A DNA stretch of 64,000 nucleotides. It comes from Oligoflexia bacterium (GTDB lineage Bacteria; Bdellovibrionota; Bacteriovoracia; Bacteriovoracales; Bacteriovoracaceae). Under the pieces are notes generated by a model. That model worked only from the letters and a program-made list of their open reading frames with translations, searched no databases and was not told the origin of the DNA. Numbering within the stretch: position 1 is the first letter of the stretch; the number at the start of each line of letters is the position of its first letter. A program made the translations under genes and the position numbers. The stretch lies in NCBI GenBank assembly GCA_015232355.1, contig JADFZW010000021.1, forward strand, positions 38,533-102,532, given 5' to 3'. This document shows positions 42,782 through 51,814 of the stretch, one piece after another.

Positions 42782-42881
42782 TCACAAATCACCTTGTTTT
42801 AAGAGGATTAATATTGTTTATTTATAGTTATAATTTTAGAGGATGTTAATCGATAAGGCCATGGCCCAATTTAGAGAAAAA

Positions 42882-43313
42882 TTACTTGCCTTTTTTATCT
42901 TGTTTTACACTCTTATCTTCGAAGAGTTTTTTTGAAAGACCACCAATTTGCGAACGCAAAACTTTTATATGTACACCTTCAGAAATCTCCATTGTAACTA
43001 TAGTGTCATTGATTGCCGAGATGACTCCTATAACTCCTGACTTTGTATAAATCTCTTCACCTTTTTGAAGAGTAGCAAGCATGTTCTCTTCTTGTTGCAT
43101 TCTTTTCTTTTGTGGTCTGATCATTAGAAAGTAAAAGATCATGAATATGAGAACAAATGGAAGTAGTGACATCATCATTGATGGTTGTTGTTGAGCTGCT
43201 GATGCTGTCGATGGTGATGACGACGATGACGATGGTGCTGAAGCAAATAAGGAAAATGGAATAAAAGAGAGAGAGAGAGAGAAAATTAATTTTTTTAAAG
43301 ATGAAATTGACAT
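42882..43313 (-). CDS. yajC: Preprotein translocase accessory subunit YajC
   Basis: YajC is a small inner-membrane partner of SecDF. One hydrophobic leader (about 5-25) is followed by a Ser/Ala/Gln-rich spacer and the diagnostic helix MMMSLLPFVLIFMIFYFLMI with RPQKKRMQ after it. The cytoplasmic tail includes the LQKGEEIYTKSGVIGVISAIND segment seen in the family. At 143 residues it is longer than the usual 110, owing to the extra N-terminal signal-like segment with a Ser/Pro repeat (APSSSSSSPST). AAGGGG upstream of the ATG supports the start. It is encoded between tgt and secD, as usual. Confidence 0.92.
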   Translation of the reverse strand: MSISSLKKLIFSLSLSFIPFSLFASAPSSSSSSPSTASAAQQQPSMMMSLLPFVLIFMIFYFLMIRPQKKRMQQEENMLATLQKGEEIYTKSGVIGVISAINDTIVTMEISEGVHIKVLRSQIGGLSKKLFEDKSVKQDKKGK

Positions 43314-43374
43314 AAAAGATACCCCTTCTTAGAGAATAAATTAACAATAGCTAACACAGTTAACATATTTTGTA

Positions 43375-44508
43375 TTAACTCGTCCACCTGGCACTCGAAT
43401 AATTGACTAAAAATCTTTCGAAGTACTCTTTGAATTTATTTTGCAGAATTGCTTCTCGTGCCTGACGCACCATTTGTGTGTAAAAATGCAAATTGTGATA
43501 GGTGAGAAGTTGACCGGCCAAGTATTCTCCAACGAGATACAAGTGTCTCAGGTAAGTTCGCGAATAATTTTTACAAACTTTGCATTCACAATCGGGATCA
43601 AGTGGACCTGTATCCATAGTGAAACGAGAATTTTTTATATTGAGAGGACCTCGTGTGGTGAATGCTTGACCATTACGAGCATTTCTACATGGTAATACAC
43701 AATCAAACATATCAATGCCATTTGAAATTCCTCTTAAAATATCGAGTGGAGTTCCCACTCCCATTAAATAGCGTGGTTTATTTTTTGGCATATGAGGAAC
43801 AAATTTTTCACACAACTCCACCATCTCTTCATTTTTTTCACCTACGGAGAGTCCGCCTAAAGCGTATCCTGCAAAAGCATTATCATTATCACTATCTTTT
43901 AAGAGTTCGAGTGATTTCATTCGTAAATCAAGATTGAGTCCGCCTTGAATGATTGCAAAGATATTTTGTCCTTTATTGAGAGGGACGCTTAAGCAACGTT
44001 TGGCCCATCTAGCAGTTAGTTCTACACTCTTATCTAAAATCTCATAGGGCGCTGGCAATCCTGGACATTCATCAAAGCACATTACAATGTCAGAGTTAAG
44101 TGAACGTTGAATCTCGATAGATTTTTCCGGAGTAAGTAGATGAGCGGAACCATCAATGTGTGATTTGAAAAAAACTCCTTCTTCGGAAATTTTTCTTAGA
44201 GGAGCAAGAGAGTAGACTTGATATCCACCAGAATCAGTTAAAATTCCTCTATCCCAAGAGATAAATTTATGAAGTCCGCTACTTGTTTGTTCAATCAATT
44301 GATGTCCAGGACGTAAGTAGAGATGGTAGGTGTTGCATAAGATGATTTCTATATCTAGTTCTCGCAACTCTTGTTGGGAGATTGCTTTGACTGTTCCTCT
44401 AGTACCAACAGGCATAAATACTGGCGTACGAATTGTTCTGTTGTTATGAAGAGTGATAAGTCCTGCCCTCGCTTGTGAATCATTATTTTCTAAATGAAAA
44501 AAACTCAT
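43375..44508 (-). CDS. tgt: tRNA-guanine transglycosylase
   Basis: Tgt exchanges G34 for preQ1 in tRNAs with GUN anticodons. It shows the substrate-binding DSGGYQVYSL, catalytic aspartates in the LTDSGGY and MFDCVLPCRNARNG regions, the GGLSVGE segment, and the zinc site CECKVCKNYSR with a downstream His in LLTYHNLH. The length of 377 is normal. The ribosome site AGGGG lies inside the last codons of queA, and the two genes are separated by 3 nt, so they are translationally coupled steps of queuosine synthesis. Confidence 0.96.
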   Translation of the reverse strand: MSFFHLENNDSQARAGLITLHNNRTIRTPVFMPVGTRGTVKAISQQELRELDIEIILCNTYHLYLRPGHQLIEQTSSGLHKFISWDRGILTDSGGYQVYSLAPLRKISEEGVFFKSHIDGSAHLLTPEKSIEIQRSLNSDIVMCFDECPGLPAPYEILDKSVELTARWAKRCLSVPLNKGQNIFAIIQGGLNLDLRMKSLELLKDSDNDNAFAGYALGGLSVGEKNEEMVELCEKFVPHMPKNKPRYLMGVGTPLDILRGISNGIDMFDCVLPCRNARNGQAFTTRGPLNIKNSRFTMDTGPLDPDCECKVCKNYSRTYLRHLYLVGEYLAGQLLTYHNLHFYTQMVRQAREAILQNKFKEYFERFLVNYSSARWTS

Positions 44509-44511
44509 TTC

Positions 44512-45639
44512 TCAACCCCTAAGTATTAACATTGCATCTCCATAAGAGAAGAAACGATAATTGTTTTTGATGGCCTCAGCATAAATTGATAAAATTTTTT
44601 CTCTTCCAATAAGTGCACTTACTAGCATGATTAAAGTTGATTTTGGAAGATGAAAGTTGGTGATCATTCCTGTTACTGATTTGATCTCTTTTCCTGGATA
44701 TAAAAAAATATCAGTTGTTGATTCAGCATTAATACTCTTAAATCCGTCAGAGACACTCTCTAAAACTCTAAGCGATGTTGTTCCTACTGCAATAATGTTA
44801 TTATTTTGATATTGAAGAATTTTTTGATAGTTCTCAGGTGAGATGTAAAAAACTTCTGAATGCATTTTATGTTCTAAGATATTTTCTGTTCTTACTGGAG
44901 AAAAGGTACCTGCACCTACATGCAAAGTTACTTCTGTGCGCTCAATTCCTGCGTTTGTAAGTGAAGTAAGAACCTCATTTGTGAAGTGTAGTCCGGCAGT
45001 TGGAGCAGCTATCGAACGAATATCTTTTTCATCAGTTGAAGCATAGACGGTTTGATAATCCTGATTGTCTTTCGAATCTGATTGTCCTCTTCTGATATAT
45101 TGAGGAATTGGAATTAAACCGTATGATTCGAAGATTGATGTGACTTGCGTAGAATCCAGAGGAGAATTTACTTTTTCTTGTACTTTTTCTTTTAAGTCAA
45201 AAAATTCTACTTCAAAGAAACCTTGTAAATCTTCTGATGATAATATTTTAGTTATGGATGCTAGATATTTACCATTTGCCAATAGGTATTGATCAGCAAT
45301 TTTTTTTACGCCTCTGCATTTAATTAAGACGATGTGTCTATAGGGAGAAACGTTTTTAATCCACATCAATTCACATTTGCCACCTAGAGAGTGATTGTCA
45401 TTTTTTTTAAATTTATTGCCTAATAGACGTGCTTTTAAAACTCTGCTGTTATTAAAAACCAAAAGTGTATTAGGAGATAGAAATTTATGGAGTTCTCGAA
45501 AAGTGCTGTGGATTATCTGATCATTTTTTTCTTGGTATACCAACAGTTTGCAGTCATCTCTATTTGCGAGAGGTCTTTCTGCGATCAACTCTTTGGGTAA
45601 ATCATAATCGTATGAAGAGAGTTTCCAGTCATTTTCCAT
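44512..45639 (-). CDS. queA: S-adenosylmethionine:tRNA ribosyltransferase-isomerase
   Basis: QueA converts preQ1-tRNA to epoxyqueuosine-tRNA. Family segments include YDLPKELIAERPLANRDDCKLLV at the N-terminus (here split by normal variation), PTAGLHFTNEVL, VTLHVGAGTFSPV, and TNFHLPKSTLIMLVSALIG near the C-terminus. I choose ATG 45639 (MENDWKLSSYDYDLP), giving 375 residues. The frame is open upstream to a TTG at 45702, but that extra 21-residue segment has no counterpart in the family. A short charged insert lies at about 175-190. It is first in the queA-tgt-yajC-secD-secF group. Confidence 0.95.
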   Translation of the reverse strand: MENDWKLSSYDYDLPKELIAERPLANRDDCKLLVYQEKNDQIIHSTFRELHKFLSPNTLLVFNNSRVLKARLLGNKFKKNDNHSLGGKCELMWIKNVSPYRHIVLIKCRGVKKIADQYLLANGKYLASITKILSSEDLQGFFEVEFFDLKEKVQEKVNSPLDSTQVTSIFESYGLIPIPQYIRRGQSDSKDNQDYQTVYASTDEKDIRSIAAPTAGLHFTNEVLTSLTNAGIERTEVTLHVGAGTFSPVRTENILEHKMHSEVFYISPENYQKILQYQNNNIIAVGTTSLRVLESVSDGFKSINAESTTDIFLYPGKEIKSVTGMITNFHLPKSTLIMLVSALIGREKILSIYAEAIKNNYRFFSYGDAMLILRG

Positions 45640-45755
45640 TAGTAATATAAGTCCTGGTGATATATAAAAATTTGTCTGATTTGTCGGGACTATATCTATC
45701 AAAATATTGGTGATTAAGCTATAATTAATTAGTCACTGAATTGAGTTATATTTTT

Positions 45756-46166
45756 ATGAATGAGAGGGTCCATCATTTGAAAACACACAAGTATATGCTA
45801 AATATGATGATGTTACTATTTATGGCAGTAGCTTTGAGTGATCAGGATAAGTTGCGCTTAAAGGAAGAACTTAAATTTATAGAGGGAGGAGTGGATGATG
45901 TAGACGTACAAATCAATACGTCTACATCTACATCTACATCTACAACTACAACTACGGTATCTTCTGATAATAGTGATAGTATTGATATTTCTGCATCTTC
46001 TATTAAAAAAGAAAAAAAGAAAAAACGTTTCCGCTCTATCAAATCGAACTCTAGTTCTAGTAGTAAGAGTGAAATTTCAGAAAACATTGATTTAAATATG
46101 TTGGAAAAAGAAATTTCTCCTGCCAAAGAGATTGATTCAAATGCAAAAAATAATTCCGCTCTGTAG
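45756..46166 (+). CDS. Small exported or membrane-anchored protein, Ser/Thr-rich
   Basis: I do not recognise this protein of about 136 residues. A hydrophobic, Met-rich segment (MLNMMMLLFMAVALS) near the N-terminus could be a signal peptide or anchor. It is followed by a charged stretch, a Thr/Ser repeat (TSTSTSTSTTTTT, encoded by tctaca/actaca hexamers), a Lys/Arg cluster (KKEKKKKRFR), a Ser run and an acidic tail. No ribosome site is obvious; ATG 45756 is the best start, though a TTG 15 nt upstream is in frame. Its stop codon lies inside the loop of a terminator that serves the opposite strand. Being a real gene is likely but not certain. Confidence 0.5.
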   Translation: MNERVHHLKTHKYMLNMMMLLFMAVALSDQDKLRLKEELKFIEGGVDDVDVQINTSTSTSTSTTTTTVSSDNSDSIDISASSIKKEKKKKRFRSIKSNSSSSSKSEISENIDLNMLEKEISPAKEIDSNAKNNSAL

Positions 46167-46178
46167 GAGCGGAATTAT
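46145..46178 (-). terminator. Rho-independent terminator of the giant lipoprotein gene
   Basis: A perfect 12-bp stem (46150-46161 with 46167-46178) encloses a 5-nt loop. Read on the minus strand it follows the 46183-51606 stop codon after 4 nt and ends in a run of six T (A tract 46145-46150 on plus). The plus-strand gene's stop codon TAG (46164-46166) is in the loop; on the plus strand there is no T run. Confidence 0.85.
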
Positions 46179-46182
46179 GGAA

Positions 46183-49100
46183 TTACTCTTTGTATATTGA
46201 TTCATAGACTCTCAAAATACATCTAAATCCTACATCGGGACCCATGTTTGAGTCAGGAGTTGGTGTAGCAGTAGTAGTGTTAGCATTACATGGTACGGAT
46301 TCAATTGTGTATCGGCCTGCTTGATCACCGGAATTAAAACCACCACCTGTAGTAAATGCTCCACAATGATTTTTGTCATTAGTATTAATTTCTTTCATAT
46401 TCACTTTGAAATAGTCACTATGAAGTTTATCTTGAGTAATTCCCCCACTCATTCCAATTTCAAGGAGTGATCCGTTTCCATCATTACTGCTCAAGAGACC
46501 ACTGGTGGAAAAGTTTGAGCTAAAAAAACTTACCGCTGGTAATCCCATTGGGAAAATAAAATAGGAAGCATCGTTTGATCTATCATGAAAATACCAACCA
46601 CTCTCGAGAGGGTAACTACAGACACTGCTATTACATGGACCTTTTCGACCATCCAATGCCCAATAGTAAAAGTATGGATCAGTTGTTTTCATATCACTGT
46701 TGTTATTGAGAGGAGGTGGTGTAACAGCAAATGATGCTATCGGTGTCCATGAAGCGATTCCGGATGCAGAACTGCTGTAGCATGTACCATTATTGATGTA
46801 CAAATAAGAACCAGCATTAGATGAAACAAGGGATCCTCTATCATATGAAATGCAATTTAATCCAGAATTGGAAGAAGTGCTGGATAAACTGGAACATCCT
46901 GTATCAGTCTCAGATGAAGTGATAGGACATTTACTTGTGGCCCAAAGATTAATCCATGCGTATGTGCTAGGATCAGCGCGAGGTACGCTTATATGGCATT
47001 TATCACTGTAGCTGTTATAGAATACTAATCCATCAATTGAGTTGGAGTTGCTGGCCTCAGTGGGAGAGACATTAGCAATATTGGAGAGGCAGTTGCCATC
47101 TTTTCCATTGTTAGTGCAAGTATCGAAAGTGCCAGATGTTGGTCGGACCAAACCATTAACTTCATTTGCTGTATTAAATCTACAAAGAAGTCCACTATAG
47201 TTAGGATAGACTCCAATGCATTGATAATCAGTTTGGCAAAAGATTCTATCATCAACATATTCTTTTACGTTGCCTGCAAAATCTTGAACTCCATATCTTG
47301 AAATACAACCCATAAAAGATCCAGCGCTTGCACTAGAAGTTTTAGAACTTCCGGTGGTGAAGGAGCGAATACATTTATTTGCATTTGTTGAATCTGCTCC
47401 CGCCATGCAATCTCTTGATCCTGGCATAGTGAAAAGTGATGCTGGTCCAGGATTGCTGTTAGTAAAATAGGTACTCCATCCATCTGCTAAAGATGAGTTG
47501 CATTTTTGAGAGGCGTTTAGTGAGAGTCCTCTTTCAATTTCGTTAATGTTGGTATCTGACCATGAAGAGGGCCATGCGGAGTAAGCAATTTGTTCTTTAC
47601 GAGATGGTATCTTAGAGGGAGAAGCAATTGGTGTTGCAATGGCCACTCCTGGAATATTGTAGGTGTAAATTTGTATTCTTGATCTAGCATTACATACTTC
47701 ATTTGCTCTTTCTTGAGAGACATAAACTAAAGGTGGTAATCCAGGGTAACGAGTGTGTGTTGATTGTAAATAATAAACTGTGGGTATAGGAGAAGCGCTA
47801 TCGTATGATTTCCAATTGGTGTTATCGATATTTACAAAGCATTGACCAAGTTTTCTAGAATAGAATACATTTCCTTTTATAGCAGTGTCGGAAATGCCAG
47901 AGACTGGAGTGTGTGCTGAGAATACTCCGTTGGCGTCGAGAGCATAACAATCACTACTGGATCCTCTACAACGAGCGGGATTATCATTCGAATCACCAAA
48001 TGAAGGAGTGCCACTGTAATCGCCATATGGACATCCAGCTTCGAAGCGATCTACGAGCATATCGTAACCGATATCGTAGTAACCAGGAGATGTTGTGCTT
48101 TCACCAGGACCTTTGTATTCACATCTATTATTATTTGTTTCATCTGATTCACTATGAAGATTAGTGCAAATTTCTTTGTTGGCCATGGATCTATGGACGA
48201 AAACCATATTATCAGGTGGAGCGATTACTCTTAAATCAGTTGCTCCCACATTAACTAAAAGTTTATTGTATGAATCAAGTGCTCTTATGGTGTAATAATA
48301 AACTGTATTTGGAAATGGAGGCCCTAAGATGTCGTTAGTTTTTCCCCAGATATCAGTGAAGGTTTTAGAGCTTGAGCTGATAGGAGTAGTGTTTAGAGGG
48401 AGATCAAAATTAAATTCTTCGTTGGCCATTCTACGATATACATTGTAGCCGGAGATGGAAGCTCCACTGTAATCAGTACGAAGTGAACTTAAATTCGGAC
48501 TTTGAGAATCGGTTGATCCAGTAAGAGTCACGCTATTCCAGGTGAGTTTTACAAAGATATTTTCTAGAACATCAGTTACTGCTGGAGTTGCAGATGTTGC
48601 TATTCGATTAGATTTATTTCCTACTGATGCTACTTCATTCCAAATGCCAGAGGAGCTTTCACTTGAAGTGATAGGATAAACTAATAAACTAAAATATTTT
48701 TCAATTGGAGTTGGATTAGCAGTAACATCTTCTAAGGACAATTTTACCTCTGTTCTGCCCCAGTATCCACTATTGGCCCTAAATTTTATTTTAATATTTT
48801 TGTAGGCATCTGCGCTTGAACCTAAGCATGGCGGAGAACCATCAAGTACGAATGAAATATTTGAATTGGAAGCAGAAACAGGCGTAGGTGTTATCTGAAC
48901 TCCATTGCAATCAATACCTATACGATTGGCCTCGAATAATCCTTTTTTTCCAATGCTACCACCAAGATAATCAATTGCTGTTGGTGTAACGTTGTTGGTG
49001 AGTAAATGAACTTTAATTTTTAATTTATCAGCGATTGTGTCTCCTGCAGGTCCCTCTGAAAACATAATATTGTTCAAAGTTAGTGTAGTTGCAGAGTTTC

Positions 49101-51606
49101 CGCTTATATCTGCGATCTCATGGCCATAGATCACCCAATTAACATCAGATTCGCCAGTTGATATGCCGGTGCTCTTGTAACAAACTTTGTTTTGATAATC
49201 GTAAAAATATTTTCCGATAGCGGAAGGAATAATTCGATTACCATTTCTTGGTGAGAAGTTACCAATACAATTTAAGTAGCAACTTTGGCCAGAAGTACAT
49301 AATCTTTCTCTGCACGCTGATTTGGAGTAAGCACATGTAGTGGAAAATTCATCCCAGCGTGCTGTTGGTGATAAAGTTGTATTATCAGGTGTAAATTTAA
49401 CATAAGCGACATAGCATGATCCAGTGGAAGTATTTTTATAAACTTTCCAAATATCAGCAGTGGGAGTTGGAAGGGCGGTGGGTGCAGTGGAACCATAACA
49501 ATAGGAACCGCTACAAGTTGTATCGTATTCACAGTAAGCTGTTGGAGTAGGATCATTTACTCTTTCCCATGATGGTGTGCCTGTACTTCGATAACAGATA
49601 TTATTTGCAAAATCGAAGTAGTAAATTCCCTCGAATGCAGGAGTCATTACTAGTGCAGGATCTTTCTCGCCAATACAATTTCTTCTTGGTGGATTGTATG
49701 TATTGTAATCTTTTTCTAAGCATGTTCCATTATCTCGATTACCATAGGGACAATCTGTAATAAATGGAGTCCATCCTCCGCCTGCAAGAGGAACAGCATA
49801 GTTTAATCCAGTCTTGTAATTGTAATAAACTTCACCTGGAGTTGGAGTGACTACACCATTGGGATCAACAGCTCCTACACAACCCTCTTTGCGGGCCCAT
49901 GAATATTGATTATCACAATTGGTAACTAAAGCAGCATCGTATTTGTCATAGTAGTTGTTTGGTACTCTACTTCTAAAATATGGAGGATCATTAACTGGAG
50001 TAAAACAAACAGGGATGGGAGTGAATACTATCGGAGTTGGAGTTCCGTAGGTTACATTATGTTCAGTTATAACTAGAGCAATCTGTGCACATCCAGATCT
50101 ATTTCCCTCTGGACGAACTGAAAATGAGATAGGGTAAGTATCGGAGCTCATAGTTCCGTAGACAGAAGGATCATCTAGTGCTGGCCAACTACTACTGCTG
50201 CTCACATCACAACTGCTAGGATTAAAGAGAGTAGTTGAAGTGCCATTATATTTTATAGTTATTCCAGCATAAGTTAAAACTGCATTTTGTGGAGTAGGAA
50301 CTACACTCACGCAAGCACGTAAATACTGAGCATTTTCATCAGAGGCACCACCTTCATCTACATAGAGTGTAGGAACAATTTCTAAAGGTGTTCCTTCTAT
50401 TCCAGGAGTAGGAGTCCATGTTACGGCCGCTTTGTTTGGAATAGCAGGTGTGGACATAATTGGATTGTTGGTTGGAACTACAGTTAAATATATTCTGTCG
50501 CTTACTGGTCCGATAGTGCCTGCAGGAGTTGCCATTGTTACTCCATGACCATCATAGAAAGCGTATTTAAAAGAGATTCCCATGCTAGAACTATTTTCAT
50601 ATACACCAGCACTTCTTTGTAATCTCATTGTACATTGGCCGAAAGTTCCGGAGCAATCACACAGTGGTATATCTGCAGGAGAAGCAACACCTGTTGGTTG
50701 AATTAAAATACACTCTACAGGTTTTGTATTATCAGCTTCACTGTAGGTTAAGGTTATAGCAGGAGTTGCAAAACCTTCTCCTATTGATGAAGCTTGAGTT
50801 GCACTTACTGGTGTTGGTAAATTATTTACGCCAATGATGTTATAGAAGTAACTAGAAGAAGGATTAGACCATAAATCATTTTTCTCTTTTATTTTGTAGG
50901 AGAAGGATTCTCTTACAGTTGCCACTGGTGTTGGAAGTTTTTCTGGTTGTCCTCTTATTGTGAAAGTACAAGTACCATATGAATTGCAACTACAAGGAGT
51001 ACTAATAGTTCCATTGTAATCACTTCCACCAAAAGTAATTTCACATCCTAATCCTTTATCGCTTTCAGCATCGGTATATCCTAAAGTGAAAGTTTGAGAA
51101 CTATTTTCATAAAAAGTTGGATTGTTTGGTGTTGGACCAACGGCCACTGGTGGATCTTCAACAGCTTGAATGACTACTTTGACAATTGATGGGCGAGAAG
51201 TTCCATCTACATCTGTTACTGTATAATAAAATTGTGCAATTCCAGAGTACTCAGCGCTTGCATGTAAAGTTATACTGCAAATACCACCAATACACTGACA
51301 GTTGGAAGTTGCTGAGAGTACTGCTGGAGGAAGTATATCGTAAACATTGCAAGAAGTTGCAAAATCTCCCTCTGGGTCAGTATAAGTTAAAATTGCTGTT
51401 AGATCATTATCTTCAAACATTGTGGCAGTGGTGAGTGTATTTGTTGGAGGATGAGTGATTGTAGTCATTGAAGCGATACACTTTCTAGATACGCTATCGA
51501 AGTAACTACCTGTAAGACATGCTCCTCTTTCTAATTTTTGAGGTTGATCTTTAGTAGAGGGTACACAGGAAATAAATAGTGCTAACAATAGAATTGAACG
51601 TAACAT
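46183..51606 (-). CDS. Giant multidomain lipoprotein with Ig/cadherin-like repeats and a C-terminal FGE-sulfatase-type domain
   Basis: The product is 1807 residues. The signal ends in LFISC (Cys about 14), so the protein is probably an outer-membrane or surface lipoprotein. Residues about 45-500 hold several 100-residue beta domains with the pattern ENxxxTxxLxYxDxExD and a DPP boundary, like cadherin/tandem Ig repeats of surface proteins. Around 560-830 and again around 1215-1270, 1500-1545 and 1580-1625 a short Cys module recurs (CxG... G-x-YYY/FYD... CY-x-S... W). A fibronectin-like segment (about 1020-1130) leads to a C-terminal region resembling the formylglycine-generating-enzyme fold: MVFVHR near 1137, YGVQDFAGNVKEYVDD near 1445 and GFRC near 1794. 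The catalytic cysteines of true FGE are not evident, so a binding role is as likely. Thr-Pro dipeptides are scattered everywhere. Function unknown. Confidence 0.85.
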   Translation of the reverse strand: MLRSILLLALFISCVPSTKDQPQKLERGACLTGSYFDSVSRKCIASMTTITHPPTNTLTTATMFEDNDLTAILTYTDPEGDFATSCNVYDILPPAVLSATSNCQCIGGICSITLHASAEYSGIAQFYYTVTDVDGTSRPSIVKVVIQAVEDPPVAVGPTPNNPTFYENSSQTFTLGYTDAESDKGLGCEITFGGSDYNGTISTPCSCNSYGTCTFTIRGQPEKLPTPVATVRESFSYKIKEKNDLWSNPSSSYFYNIIGVNNLPTPVSATQASSIGEGFATPAITLTYSEADNTKPVECILIQPTGVASPADIPLCDCSGTFGQCTMRLQRSAGVYENSSSMGISFKYAFYDGHGVTMATPAGTIGPVSDRIYLTVVPTNNPIMSTPAIPNKAAVTWTPTPGIEGTPLEIVPTLYVDEGGASDENAQYLRACVSVVPTPQNAVLTYAGITIKYNGTSTTLFNPSSCDVSSSSSWPALDDPSVYGTMSSDTYPISFSVRPEGNRSGCAQIALVITEHNVTYGTPTPIVFTPIPVCFTPVNDPPYFRSRVPNNYYDKYDAALVTNCDNQYSWARKEGCVGAVDPNGVVTPTPGEVYYNYKTGLNYAVPLAGGGWTPFITDCPYGNRDNGTCLEKDYNTYNPPRRNCIGEKDPALVMTPAFEGIYYFDFANNICYRSTGTPSWERVNDPTPTAYCEYDTTCSGSYCYGSTAPTALPTPTADIWKVYKNTSTGSCYVAYVKFTPDNTTLSPTARWDEFSTTCAYSKSACRERLCTSGQSCYLNCIGNFSPRNGNRIIPSAIGKYFYDYQNKVCYKSTGISTGESDVNWVIYGHEIADISGNSATTLTLNNIMFSEGPAGDTIADKLKIKVHLLTNNVTPTAIDYLGGSIGKKGLFEANRIGIDCNGVQITPTPVSASNSNISFVLDGSPPCLGSSADAYKNIKIKFRANSGYWGRTEVKLSLEDVTANPTPIEKYFSLLVYPITSSESSSGIWNEVASVGNKSNRIATSATPAVTDVLENIFVKLTWNSVTLTGSTDSQSPNLSSLRTDYSGASISGYNVYRRMANEEFNFDLPLNTTPISSSSKTFTDIWGKTNDILGPPFPNTVYYYTIRALDSYNKLLVNVGATDLRVIAPPDNMVFVHRSMANKEICTNLHSESDETNNNRCEYKGPGESTTSPGYYDIGYDMLVDRFEAGCPYGDYSGTPSFGDSNDNPARCRGSSSDCYALDANGVFSAHTPVSGISDTAIKGNVFYSRKLGQCFVNIDNTNWKSYDSASPIPTVYYLQSTHTRYPGLPPLVYVSQERANEVCNARSRIQIYTYNIPGVAIATPIASPSKIPSRKEQIAYSAWPSSWSDTNINEIERGLSLNASQKCNSSLADGWSTYFTNSNPGPASLFTMPGSRDCMAGADSTNANKCIRSFTTGSSKTSSASAGSFMGCISRYGVQDFAGNVKEYVDDRIFCQTDYQCIGVYPNYSGLLCRFNTANEVNGLVRPTSGTFDTCTNNGKDGNCLSNIANVSPTEASNSNSIDGLVFYNSYSDKCHISVPRADPSTYAWINLWATSKCPITSSETDTGCSSLSSTSSNSGLNCISYDRGSLVSSNAGSYLYINNGTCYSSSASGIASWTPIASFAVTPPPLNNNSDMKTTDPYFYYWALDGRKGPCNSSVCSYPLESGWYFHDRSNDASYFIFPMGLPAVSFFSSNFSTSGLLSSNDGNGSLLEIGMSGGITQDKLHSDYFKVNMKEINTNDKNHCGAFTTGGGFNSGDQAGRYTIESVPCNANTTTATPTPDSNMGPDVGFRCILRVYESIYKE

Positions 51607-51710
51607 AATTGTATTATTATAAATTTTTTATATATAATAAACTTAAATTATAAAACTTTTTACCTCAGATTTTTTAGTTCTCTAAAATTAGAGTAATTTT
51701 GTCTGATAAT

Positions 51711-51738
51711 ATATCTGTATATCTGTATATCTGTATAC
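51711..51738. repeat. 8-bp unit in three to four tandem copies
   Basis: atatctgt is repeated three times with a fourth, imperfect copy. It lies in the region between the divergent giant lipoprotein and beta-barrel genes, about 80 nt before the barrel gene start. Confidence 0.9.
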
Positions 51739-51814
51739 CTGACTAATTTGTTCTTGAAAATCAGCTCCCGTTCCTATAGTGCGAGGAAATAAATAATGTA
51801 GTACAATTTTAGGT

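Noticed and set aside
43057..43347. 96-codon frame overlapping yajC on the same strand
   Set aside because: It is a shifted frame of yajC, which has a good ribosome site and the expected membrane helix and RPQKK motif.
45640..45702. TTG start extending QueA by 21 residues
   Set aside because: The extension has no counterpart in the family, and the ATG at 45639 begins exactly where QueA proteins normally start.
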